Shown piece after piece: positions 1 to 5,507 of a DNA stretch of 5,507 nucleotides. Where the stretch lies: contig CAKPLV010000071.1 in the NCBI GenBank assembly GCA_934167735.1, forward strand, positions 1 to 5,507, written 5' to 3'. The DNA is from an uncultured Clostridia bacterium. Its GTDB lineage: Bacteria > Bacillota > Clostridia > TANB77 > CAG-508. The position numbers and the translations under genes were made by a program. The notes under the pieces are model-generated. The model did not search any database and was not told the origin of the DNA. It saw only the letters and a program-made list of their open reading frames with translations. The number at the start of each line of letters is the position of its first letter. Within the stretch, counting starts at the first letter, position 1.

Positions 1-1
1 A

Positions 2-763
2 ACAACAACATGGAGAGTATTAGGACTTAATGATGCTGGAACAGAAATACAAATAATATCTGGTAGTCCAATAAAAAAATATAGTTCAACATCAAAATGT
101 AATGAGATAATAAAATGTACTAATAATGGAATTAGAGATGAATATTTAATTCTATATGGTGCAGAAGGATATTTTTATAGTAAAGAAACATTAGACAAAA
201 TAAGTTCTATATATAATGGGAGTTATGCAACAGAAACAAGAAGTATGAAAATAGAAGATATAAATAAAGCACTTGGAATAGTTGTAGAAGAAAATAAAGT
301 ATATTATAAAAGTGATACAGCAAAAACAAATATTGATGAAGGAAATGTTTTGGGTCAAACCTATACATATAAAGAAGGAGAAATAACACCAGAAAGTTAT
401 TTGGGAAAAGGAACAGTAAACACAGGAGATACAGAGACACTTACAGCATATTATTATAGTTATATGAATGAAAAATTTAATGATAGAGTAGTATTATGGA
501 ATATGTTATTTGATAATACAAAATCTGAAAATAGTACAAAAAGATATTGGCTGGCTTCTACAGGAATAAGCACAGATCCTTATCGTGCACTTTTTGGAAT
601 TGCAGAAGTTAAATATGGTTATGTAGGAATATCTGACAGAATTTTTGATGCTAATGGTAATGTTGATTATGCTGGATTAGCTGTTCGACCTTTGATCTCA
701 TTAAATTCTAATATTACCGAAAATGAAATACCAATAATAACAGGAGTGGAATTAGAATGGTAA
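2..763 (+). CDS. C-terminal part of an uncharacterised, probably extracellular protein with YWLAS/RPLISL motifs (5' truncated)
   Basis: The frame is open from the left edge (first whole codon at 2) to tandem stops TAA-TAG at 761-766, giving 253 visible residues. The first in-frame ATG (245) has no Shine-Dalgarno sequence, and coding-like sequence continues upstream of it, so the real start lies outside the window. Visible landmarks are an opening TWRVLGLND, a Cys pair at fragment residues 33 and 39 (CNEIIKC), FYSKETLDKISSIY near 67, RSMKIEDINKALGI near 80, YWLAS at 182-186 and RPLISL at 229-234. From memory, this motif order resembles uncharacterised clostridial extracellular domains (DUF6273-like), some of which follow a prepilin-type N-terminus. 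The YWLAS to RP.(V/I)SL end also recalls lectin-like or FGE-like folds. No catalytic residues are recognisable. The truncated N-terminus would decide whether this is a pilin-like or signal-peptide protein. The reading frame is sound; the family assignment is tentative. Confidence 0.5.
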   Translation, partial: TTTWRVLGLNDAGTEIQIISGSPIKKYSSTSKCNEIIKCTNNGIRDEYLILYGAEGYFYSKETLDKISSIYNGSYATETRSMKIEDINKALGIVVEENKVYYKSDTAKTNIDEGNVLGQTYTYKEGEITPESYLGKGTVNTGDTETLTAYYYSYMNEKFNDRVVLWNMLFDNTKSENSTKRYWLASTGISTDPYRALFGIAEVKYGYVGISDRIFDANGNVDYAGLAVRPLISLNSNITENEIPIITGVELEW

Positions 764-766
764 TAG

Positions 767-806
767 AAAAGAATTGCACATAAAAATTTGAAGTGCAATT
801 CTTTTT
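767..806 (+). terminator. Intrinsic terminator, possibly bidirectional
   Basis: The arms GAATTGCAC (771-779) and GTGCAATTC (793-801) pair perfectly. The stem is extended by AAAA (767-770) against TTTT (802-805), with a 13-nt loop and a short T run at 802-806. It lies right after the left-edge gene and ends two bases before the htpX stop codon, between convergent genes. On the minus strand the hairpin is followed by only TTTTC, so termination of htpX there would be weaker. A perfect 13-bp stem makes the call solid for the plus strand. Confidence 0.85.
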
Positions 807-807
807 A

Positions 808-1701
808 TTATTTTAAATTTCTTAATGCTTCAATTCTATCAGCAGTACTTGGGTGAGTAGACCAAATAGAAGTTTTTTCCTTATGAGATTTATCTCTAAA
901 AGGATTAACAATGTACATATTTTCAGTAGCATTATTTGCATAATCTAATTGGTTAGGATCACCAGAGATTTTTTCTAATGCAGAAATTAATCCATCTGGA
1001 TTTCTAGTAAATTCGACAGCTGTTGCATCTGCCAAAAATTCTCTTCTTCTTGATAATGCTAATTTCATAAGTTGACCAAATATTGGTGAAAGAAGAATGA
1101 AAATAAAACCAATAAGCATTATTATTCCATTACTTTTATTATCATCATCTTTACTACGAAAACCACCATAATAAAAAATTCTAGAAAATAAATCTGAAAT
1201 CATTACAATAAATCCAACCATTACTGAAACAATAGCAGATAGCCTAATATCATAATTTTTTATATGTGCCAATTCGTGAGCAACAACACCTTCAAGTTCA
1301 TAATAATCAAGTTTTTGTAATAAGCCTGTTGTAACACAAATAACTGAATGCTCAGGATCTCTACCTGTTGCAAAAGCATTTGGCTGTTTATCTTCAACAA
1401 CATATAATTTTGGCATATATTGAACACCAGAAGATACAATAAGGCTTTCTAAAATATTTACTAATTGTTGATACTCCTCTTTTGTAGCAGGTCTTGCATT
1501 ATTAAGTCTTAGGACTATTTTATCACTAAAATAATATGAACTCCAAGTTGAAAGTATAGAAAATATAACTGCTATAATTATTGAATATATTCCTAAATCA
1601 AAATACATGCATATATAATAAATTATTAATGTAATAATAGAAAAAAAGCAAAAAACAATGAAACCTGATTTTATTTTATTTCTTGTAATATCTTCAAACA
1701 T
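808..1701 (-). CDS. htpX: HtpX-family membrane zinc metalloprotease (peptidase M48B)
   Basis: This 297-residue integral-membrane protease belongs to a family that degrades misfolded or damaged membrane proteins at the cytoplasmic face of the membrane. Two hydrophobic helices lie at about residues 14-32 and 37-55, and two more at about 152-173 and 192-215. The zinc site is HELAH (His142, Glu143, His146) in VVAHELAHIKNYD, with the third ligand Glu221 in RRREFLADA, the M48 pattern. PNAFATGRDPEHSVICVTTGLL-like sequence (107-128) and STHPS near the C-terminus are also typical of HtpX. Length fits the family. The ATG at 1699-1701 was chosen because AGGAGG (1706-1711) sits 4 nt upstream. The longer frame starting at 1743 has no usable ribosome site and adds a peptide not expected in HtpX. 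It lies 54 nt downstream of lemA on the same strand, most likely cotranscribed. All catalytic residues are present, so it should be active. Confidence 0.96.
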   Translation of the reverse strand: MFEDITRNKIKSGFIVFCFFSIITLIIYYICMYFDLGIYSIIIAVIFSILSTWSSYYFSDKIVLRLNNARPATKEEYQQLVNILESLIVSSGVQYMPKLYVVEDKQPNAFATGRDPEHSVICVTTGLLQKLDYYELEGVVAHELAHIKNYDIRLSAIVSVMVGFIVMISDLFSRIFYYGGFRSKDDDNKSNGIIMLIGFIFILLSPIFGQLMKLALSRRREFLADATAVEFTRNPDGLISALEKISGDPNQLDYANNATENMYIVNPFRDKSHKEKTSIWSTHPSTADRIEALRNLK

Positions 1702-1711
1702 AAATCCTCCT
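1702..1711 (-). promoter_or_regulatory. Ribosome binding site that fixes the htpX start
   Basis: On the minus strand the sequence reads AGGAGG-ATTT-ATG. The full AGGAGG core (1706-1711) with a 4-nt spacer picks the ATG at 1701 over the in-frame ATG at 1743. The same short spacing recurs before the 3D-domain gene and lepA in this window, which supports its use. Confidence 0.85.
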
Positions 1712-1755
1712 ATAAATAAAGGATAGAAACAAAATATTTCCATCCTCAGTTTAAA

Positions 1756-2307
1756 TTAATTATCAAAATTTACTTTTACATTCTTTTTGACATCTTCATT
1801 TTCTGTTTCAAATAATTCTTTAGCTTTAAAATTAAACATATTTGCTATAATATTTGAAGGGAAAAGAGATAATTTTGTGTTATATCTTGTTACACTATCA
1901 TTATAGAATTGTCTTGAATAAGCAATTTTGTTTTCCGTACTTCTTAATTCTTCCATTAGCTCTGTAAATTGTGTATTAGCTTTTAAATCTGGATAGTTTT
2001 CTGAAACAGCCATAATTGTTTTTAATGCTCCAGAAAGTTCTGTATCTAATTTTGCTTTTTCACTTACAGATGAAGAATTTGCCCATGCAGTTCTTAATTC
2101 TGTAACTTTTTGAAGTGTTTTTGCTTCAAAATTTGAATATGCTTTTGTTGTTTCAACAAGATTTGGAATTAAATCAAATCTTCTTTGTAATTGTACACTT
2201 ATTTGACTCCAAGCATTATTAACTTGTTGTTGTGCTTTTATTAGCCCATTATAAATTGATATTATCATAATTATAACTAATGCAATGATTATTATTGCAA
2301 TCCACAT
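1756..2307 (-). CDS. lemA: LemA family protein
   Basis: This 183-residue protein has one N-terminal membrane helix (about residues 2-19) followed by a long helical domain. The LemA signature is clear: NGLIKAQQQVNNAWSQI (20-36), the strongly conserved RRFDLIPNLVET (42-53), SENYPDLKAN (102-111), STENKIAYSRQFYND (123-137) and LFPSNIIA (148-155), ending in a VKVNF strand. LemA proteins are membrane-anchored with the helical bundle probably outside the cytoplasm. The molecular role is not settled, but lemA is very often next to htpX in Firmicutes, as here, which suggests joint work in envelope quality control. The start at 2305-2307 is set by an AGGAGG 7 nt upstream. A longer frame to 2352 would begin upstream of this site with a low-complexity peptide. 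It is the first gene of a two-gene operon with its own promoter. Confidence 0.96.
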   Translation of the reverse strand: MWIAIIIIALVIIMIISIYNGLIKAQQQVNNAWSQISVQLQRRFDLIPNLVETTKAYSNFEAKTLQKVTELRTAWANSSSVSEKAKLDTELSGALKTIMAVSENYPDLKANTQFTELMEELRSTENKIAYSRQFYNDSVTRYNTKLSLFPSNIIANMFNFKAKELFETENEDVKKNVKVNFDN

Positions 2308-2320
2308 AATAATACCTCCT
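2308..2320 (-). promoter_or_regulatory. Ribosome binding site that fixes the lemA start
   Basis: The minus strand reads AAAGGAGG-TATTATT-ATG, with the core at 2315-2320 and a 7-nt spacer, close to ideal. This places translation start at 2307 rather than at the upstream in-frame ATG at 2352, which lies upstream of the predicted transcription start. Confidence 0.88.
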
Positions 2321-2340
2321 TTGTAATTATATATATTATT

Positions 2341-2369
2341 ATAATAACACATTAGTAGTATTTTTACAA
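2341..2369 (-). promoter_or_regulatory. Predicted sigma-A promoter of lemA-htpX
   Basis: On the minus strand a -35 of TTGTAA (2364-2369) is followed after 17 bp by TATTAT (2341-2346), and a TGT triplet just upstream makes an extended -10. Transcription would begin near 2334, leaving a leader of roughly 27 nt that includes the ribosome site. The surrounding sequence is so AT-rich that alternative -10 hexamers (TATAAT shifted by 3 bp) also exist, so the exact register is uncertain. Confidence 0.5.
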
Positions 2370-2426
2370 TAAATTCAAAAAATTATATTAACAAAAAATA
2401 ACAATTGAATGCAAAAAATAAAAAGG

Positions 2427-2455
2427 TTGACTTTAAAATTTTTTAATGAGATAAT
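2427..2455 (+). promoter_or_regulatory. Predicted sigma-A promoter of the vWA surface-protein gene
   Basis: TTGACT (2427-2432), a 17-bp spacer and GATAAT (2450-2455) each match the consensus hexamer at five of six positions. The start of transcription would be near 2462, about 29 nt before the gene's ATG. It diverges from the lemA promoter, with about 58 bp between the two -35 boxes. Confidence 0.72.
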
Positions 2456-2490
2456 CAGATATATAAAAAATGTAAAGGGGATAAATACAA

Positions 2491-3942
2491 ATGAGAAAGA
2501 AATTTTTAATTACTTTGGTCTCAATTATTTTGATAATTGGAATGTGTGGAAGCATTTATGCTACAAATTTGGAAACAAGTTTAAATGTAATACAAAATGC
2601 AAGTGAAACAAAATATTTGGAGAATGATCAGGGTTATATTACCAAAACAATAATAGATTCTAATCCAAAAGAAGGAGAAATAACTGTTGAGTTAAAAATT
2701 GCAAATACAGCAAAAGATAAACTTGTAAAACATGATAATACAGAAATTGTTCTAGTTATAGATAATTCACAAAGTATGGAAGAAATCGTTTCAGGAGAGT
2801 TAACAAGAAGAGATGTGCTTTTAAATTCAGCTAATAGTTTTGCTAATAGTGTATATGATAATATAAACAATGTAAAAATTGGTATTGTTACATATTATGG
2901 ACATGATGAAGATGAAAATGGAGAAGTTATACAAAAAACAGGAACGATAGAAACATCAAATATTATTCAAGAATTGACAGAAGATAGATATAGTGTTCAA
3001 AAGGCATTAGAATCTTTACATAAAAAGGATTATCAACTAGGTACTAATACAGATGCAGGGTTAGAAAGAGCAAAACAAATGCTTTCAAATAAAGATGCAA
3101 ACAGATTTATAATTTTATTATCTGATGGTGTACCAAATGATGCTATTGGATTAAACTTGAGTAATTTTTCATATGGAGGAATACTAGGAGATTATGCAAC
3201 TAAAGAAGAAGCTTTGAAAGCAATTGATCAATATGTTATCAATACAACTCAAAAAACTATGAAATCAATTGATAATGAAGGAATTAATTTAATATCTATT
3301 TTAGCAGGATTAGGAGAATTGGAGGAGGATGATTTAAATATATTAAATTCAGTATTTGGAACTCCAGAGAAACCAACAATTGGAAAATTTTACAATATTG
3401 CTGATACAAATATAAATAAAATTGTTAGTGAAAACATATATAGTGATGTTTTAGAAAAAATTCAAAATCCAATTGATAAAGTTAAAATAATAGATTATTT
3501 TTCAGATGATATAATAGATAATTTTGAATTTTTAGGCCCTAAAAATTCAATAAGTGTTCTAGGAAGTCCGGTTTCTATTGATTTAGAGAAAAAAGTTATG
3601 AGCTGGGATATTGGAAAAATAAAAGGAGAACAGGCAGCGATATATCAGTATAGACTAAAACTAAAAAATATGCAAAATACAGAATTATTAAATAAAACAA
3701 TAGCAATAAGTGAAAAAACAGTGTTAACATATCAAGATGTAGATCAAAAAGAATATGAAGTAGAACTAACAAATAACCCTAAAATTCAATTAGTAGAAGT
3801 GGAACAACCAGTAGATGATACAATTGCAAATGATATATTGCCAAAGGCAGGTGCAAGAGCAACAATAATAGGTTTTATAATTGTAACAATACTTTCAATA
3901 GTTATTTATAAGAAATATAATAGTTATAAAGATATAAAATAA
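2491..3942 (+). CDS. Secreted, surface-anchored von Willebrand factor A domain protein
   Basis: This 483-residue protein starts with a signal peptide (KK, hydrophobic core, probable cleavage after SIYA at 24). A vWA domain spans about residues 84-320. Its metal-ion-dependent adhesion site is complete: DNSQS (Asp91, Ser93, Ser95), Thr185 in GTNTDAG, and Asp212 in LLSDG. Residues about 328-435 contain a beta-rich segment with SVLGSPVSIDLEKKVMSWDIG, resembling domains that follow vWA in Gram-positive pilus-tip adhesins. The C-terminus is built like a cell-wall sorting signal: LPKAG (450-454), a hydrophobic helix (about 458-473), then KK and a charged tail. A sortase would normally want Thr at the Ala453 position, so anchoring may instead be by the membrane helix alone. 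Function inferred: adhesion or protein binding at the cell surface; the ligand is unknown. The ribosome site AAAGGGG (2474-2480) is weaker and farther (10 nt) from the start than others here. Neither a sortase nor a pilin gene is in view. Confidence 0.9.
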   Translation: MRKKFLITLVSIILIIGMCGSIYATNLETSLNVIQNASETKYLENDQGYITKTIIDSNPKEGEITVELKIANTAKDKLVKHDNTEIVLVIDNSQSMEEIVSGELTRRDVLLNSANSFANSVYDNINNVKIGIVTYYGHDEDENGEVIQKTGTIETSNIIQELTEDRYSVQKALESLHKKDYQLGTNTDAGLERAKQMLSNKDANRFIILLSDGVPNDAIGLNLSNFSYGGILGDYATKEEALKAIDQYVINTTQKTMKSIDNEGINLISILAGLGELEEDDLNILNSVFGTPEKPTIGKFYNIADTNINKIVSENIYSDVLEKIQNPIDKVKIIDYFSDDIIDNFEFLGPKNSISVLGSPVSIDLEKKVMSWDIGKIKGEQAAIYQYRLKLKNMQNTELLNKTIAISEKTVLTYQDVDQKEYEVELTNNPKIQLVEVEQPVDDTIANDILPKAGARATIIGFIIVTILSIVIYKKYNSYKDIK

Positions 3943-3950
3943 ATTAATAA

Positions 3951-3991
3951 AAATGAGGTGGAAATTTATTAAAATTTTCCATCTTTTTTTT
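3951..3991 (+). terminator. Intrinsic terminator after the vWA gene
   Basis: The arm GAGGTGGAAA (3955-3964) pairs with TTTCCATCTT (3976-3985) using two G-T wobbles, around an AT-rich loop that may pair further. An eight-T tract (3984-3991) follows. It begins a few bases after the TAA at 3940-3942 and closes a single-gene transcript. Confidence 0.85.
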
Positions 3992-4030
3992 AAACAAAAT
4001 AAAAAAATTAAGAATTTTTTTAGTACAAGC

Positions 4031-4051
4031 AACATATAATATTAATATGTT
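4031..4051. repeat. Short perfect inverted repeat AACATAT-N7-ATATGTT
   Basis: Arms AACATAT (4031-4037) and ATATGTT (4045-4051) are exact inverse copies around a 7-bp AT centre. The flanks AAGC (4027-4030) and GCTT (4065-4068) could form an outer short stem. The repeat lies about 48 bp upstream of the -35 box of the 3D-domain gene, a plausible place for a regulator to bind, but in DNA this AT-rich it may be chance. Nothing else was recognised in the gap 3992-4098. Confidence 0.3.
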
Positions 4052-4098
4052 AAGGATTATGAAGGCTTACGGAAATTGAACATATAAAAACAAAAAAT

Positions 4099-4127
4099 TT
4101 GACAAAAAATAAAAAAAAGGTTATAAT
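4099..4127 (+). promoter_or_regulatory. Full-consensus sigma-A promoter of the 3D-domain gene
   Basis: TTGACA (4099-4104) and TATAAT (4122-4127) match the housekeeping consensus at all twelve positions, with a 17-bp A-rich spacer. Transcription would start near 4134, giving a leader of about 19 nt that is mostly the ribosome site. This predicts strong basal expression, unless the upstream or overlapping sequence binds a repressor. Confidence 0.88.
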
Positions 4128-4152
4128 AAAAATGTCGTAAAAAGGAGGAATT

Positions 4153-5100
4153 ATGATTTTTATGAATAAAAAAGATAGTGCATCTATCTCAATAGTGAAA
4201 ATCATTGGTGTAAGTTTAATATTTCTTTTAATATTTGGTGTAAGTGTAATGGCTACGGAAATAAGCATTAGAAGTGTAGAAATAACAATGGCTAATGGTT
4301 ATAAAATGACAGTCTTAACAACAAAAACAAATGTATCAGATATATTAAGAGACAACAACATAATAATTGAGAGTGACGAAAGAGTAACTCCAAGTTTAAG
4401 TGAAGACATAACAGAAAGTAATAAAATAACAATAACAAACAAATCAGAACAAGAAGTACAAATAGCCAAAATTTCCGAAAGTGGAATAGAAACAACATTA
4501 GATGAAATATTAAAAAGTTATTCACCAATAATAGAAAAAGTAGTAGTTGAGCAAGAAGCTATACCATTTGAAACAATTACAAAAGATGCTTCAGAAGGAT
4601 CTGAAGAAACAAAAAATAAAGTAATTCAACAAGGGGAAGACGGAATAAAAGAAATAACATACAAAGTAAAATATCAAAACGAAGAAGAAATAGAAAGAAC
4701 AAAAATATCAGAGAATATAGTAAAAGAACCTGTAGATAGAATAGTACAAGTGCAAAGAAAAGTAACATCAAGATCAAGTACTAGTGTTGATAGAACAAAT
4801 GTTACATCAGCTTCAGGAACAACAAAAATATTTAAAGTAACAGCATATTGTCCATGTGCTATATGTTGTGGAAAAACAACAGGATATACATCATCAGGAG
4901 CAAAAGCAAGAGCAAATCATACAGTAGCGGCATCAGCACAATATGCATTTGGAACAAAACTAATTATAAATGGTGCGGAATATACTGTAGAAGATAGAGG
5001 TGGAGCTATTTCAGGAAATAGAATAGATATATTCATGAATTCACATGCTGAAGCATTGGCATGGGGAGTAAAATACTTACCAGTACAAGTAGAAGACTAG
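4153..5100 (+). CDS. DUF348-G5-3D domain cell-wall protein (YabE/YocH-like)
   Basis: This 315-residue exported protein is predicted to act on or bind peptidoglycan. A membrane/signal segment covers about residues 12-34 (ending VMA-TE). One DUF348 repeat follows at about 42-97 (VEITMANGYKMTVLTT to NKITITN), then a G5 domain at about 125-203 (VVEQEAIPFET to DRIVQVQRK), a Ser/Thr-rich linker, and a C-terminal 3D domain at about 226-313. The 3D domain shows TAYCPCAICCGK with Cys233, 235, 238 and 239, SSGAKA, FGTKLIING, VEDRGGAISGNRIDIF with Asp281 and Asp292, and WGVKYL. 3D domains share the double-psi barrel of MltA-type lytic transglycosylases and occur in Rpf/YabE-like wall-remodelling enzymes. 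Where many relatives have AVDP, this protein has AASA (259-262), so one of the usual acidic positions is missing. AGGAGG (4143-4148) lies 4 nt before the chosen ATG; a second in-frame ATG at 4162 is 13 nt away and less likely. It is a monocistronic unit. Confidence 0.92.
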   Translation: MIFMNKKDSASISIVKIIGVSLIFLLIFGVSVMATEISIRSVEITMANGYKMTVLTTKTNVSDILRDNNIIIESDERVTPSLSEDITESNKITITNKSEQEVQIAKISESGIETTLDEILKSYSPIIEKVVVEQEAIPFETITKDASEGSEETKNKVIQQGEDGIKEITYKVKYQNEEEIERTKISENIVKEPVDRIVQVQRKVTSRSSTSVDRTNVTSASGTTKIFKVTAYCPCAICCGKTTGYTSSGAKARANHTVAASAQYAFGTKLIINGAEYTVEDRGGAISGNRIDIFMNSHAEALAWGVKYLPVQVED

Positions 5101-5127
5101 AAGAATTGCGAAAGCAATTCTTTTTTT
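5101..5127 (+). terminator. Intrinsic terminator with GAAA tetraloop after the 3D-domain gene
   Basis: GAATTGC (5103-5109) and GCAATTC (5114-5120) pair perfectly around a GAAA tetraloop, extended by AA/TT. Seven Ts follow (5121-5127). The hairpin starts right after the TAG stop at 5098-5100. Its GAATTGC/GCAATTC core is the same as that of the terminator at 767-806. Confidence 0.93.
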
Positions 5128-5147
5128 AATAAAAAAGAAAAAAAGTA

Positions 5148-5176
5148 GTGAAAAAAATGAAGAAACATGATATAAT
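5148..5176 (+). promoter_or_regulatory. Predicted extended -10 promoter of lepA
   Basis: TATAAT (5171-5176) is a perfect -10 preceded directly by TGA (5168-5170), an extended -10 element. At 17 bp upstream there is only a weak -35, GTGAAA (5148-5153, four of six matches). Transcription would begin near 5183, about 31 nt before the start codon. Confidence 0.68.
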
Positions 5177-5213
5177 AAAATAGTCAAAGAATGTGAGAAA
5201 AACAGGAGGAAAG

Positions 5214-5507
5214 ATGAAACAAGAAAATATAAGAAATTTTAGTATAATAGCACACATAGATCATGGAAAATCAACATTAGCAGACAGATTAATTGAGAAA
5301 ACAGGAGTATTATCTAAAAGAGAAATGGAAGAACAAGTTTTAGATAATATGGACATAGAAAGAGAAAGAGGAATAACAATAAAATCTCAAGCAGTAAGAA
5401 TGATCTATAAAGCTAAAGATGGAGAGGAATACATATTTAATTTAATAGATACACCGGGACATGTAGATTTCAATTATGAAGTATCAAGAAGTTTAGCTGC
5501 ATGTGAT
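5214..5507 (+). CDS. lepA: Elongation factor 4 (LepA), N-terminal part, cut by the window edge
   Basis: The first 98 codons of a translational GTPase are visible and the frame is open at the right edge; full LepA is about 600 residues. The opening IRNFSIIAHIDHGKSTLADRLIE-like stretch contains the G1 P-loop AHIDHGKST (13-21). DNMDIERERGITIKSQ follows, with the G2 Thr55, then DTPGH (79-83, G3) and VDFNYEVSRSLAACD. This LDxMDIERERGITIKSQ form separates LepA from EF-G, TypA and IF-2. LepA binds the ribosome and acts in translation, with reported roles in back-translocation and initiation or 30S biogenesis. AGGAGG (5204-5209) lies 4 nt before the ATG. One small difference from the commonest sequence is Asn87 where VDFSYEVSR is usual. 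It has its own promoter. Downstream partners such as hemW are outside the window. Confidence 0.97.
   Translation, partial: MKQENIRNFSIIAHIDHGKSTLADRLIEKTGVLSKREMEEQVLDNMDIERERGITIKSQAVRMIYKAKDGEEYIFNLIDTPGHVDFNYEVSRSLAACD

Noticed and set aside
245..763. Complete 172-residue gene starting at the ATG at 245
   Set aside because: No ribosome site precedes 245, and the same frame runs open with similar composition and motifs (TWRVLG, FYSKETLDKI) from the window edge, so this ATG is internal Met of a longer protein.
2322..2350. AT dinucleotide-like tract upstream of lemA as a replication or attachment element
   Set aside because: It is a short imperfect AT/ATT run overlapping the predicted lemA promoter and is explained by base composition.
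2409..2606. 65-residue plus-strand frame overlapping the vWA gene start
   Set aside because: It starts before the promoter's predicted transcription start, has no ribosome site, and overlaps the clear signal-peptide region of the vWA gene in another frame.
4035..4040. A second TATAAT as an additional promoter of the 3D-domain gene
   Set aside because: It lies inside the inverted repeat, and no -35-like hexamer is found 16-18 bp upstream; TATAAT is expected by chance in such DNA.
3992..4152. Riboswitch (for example the c-di-AMP ydaO type, which often precedes wall-hydrolase genes)
   Set aside because: The predicted leader from the promoter at 4099-4127 is only about 19 nt, and the upstream sequence lacks conserved riboswitch motifs or GC-containing helices.
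4292..4777. Leu/Phe-rich minus-strand frames opposite the 3D-domain gene, and similar ones at 207-440, 2634-2870 and 4050-4268
   Set aside because: These are low-complexity products of reading AT-rich coding sequence backwards, without ribosome sites or recognisable domains.
1..5507. CRISPR array, tRNA/rRNA, insertion sequence, phage or toxin-antitoxin system
   Set aside because: No regular direct repeats, cloverleaf-like structures, transposase or integrase motifs, or small paired genes were seen on either strand.

Overview
This is a very AT-rich window. Its codons favour A/T endings (AGA for Arg, ATA for Ile), Shine-Dalgarno sequences are strong AGGAGG types, and promoters are sigma-A-like. 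TGG is used for Trp, no internal TGA is read as Trp, and all visible stops are TAA or TAG, so the standard code fits. The gene families (LemA/HtpX pair, DUF348-G5-3D cell-wall protein, LepA, a vWA surface protein with a sortase-like tail) point to a low-GC Firmicute, most likely an uncultured or gut-type Clostridia member. Species and genus cannot be named from the sequence.

Layout: (1) At the left edge is the C-terminal 253 residues of a plus-strand protein that resembles uncharacterised extracellular clostridial proteins with YWLAS and RPLISL motifs. It ends at 763. (2) An intrinsic hairpin at 767-806 separates it from a minus-strand operon, lemA (1756-2307) then htpX (808-1701). This is a membrane-anchored helical protein paired with a membrane zinc metalloprotease. 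(3) A 183-bp divergent intergenic region carries a minus-strand promoter for lemA-htpX and a plus-strand promoter for a 483-residue secreted vWA protein (2491-3942). That protein has a complete MIDAS motif and a C-terminal LPKAG-hydrophobic-KK tail. (4) After a strong terminator comes a 210-bp gap with a small perfect inverted repeat and a full-consensus TTGACA-17-TATAAT promoter. This drives a DUF348-G5-3D cell-wall protein (4153-5100). (5) A GAAA-tetraloop terminator follows, then an extended -10 promoter and the first 98 codons of lepA (elongation factor 4), cut by the right edge.

Apart from lemA-htpX, each gene appears to be its own transcription unit with a recognisable promoter and/or terminator. 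The common theme of the four genes before lepA is the cell envelope: surface or secreted proteins, peptidoglycan remodelling and membrane-protein quality control. I do not see a phage, insertion sequence, CRISPR array, toxin-antitoxin module or defence system. The most open questions are the identity of the left-edge protein, whether LPKAG is a functional sorting signal, and whether the 3D domain is active given its altered first acidic position.
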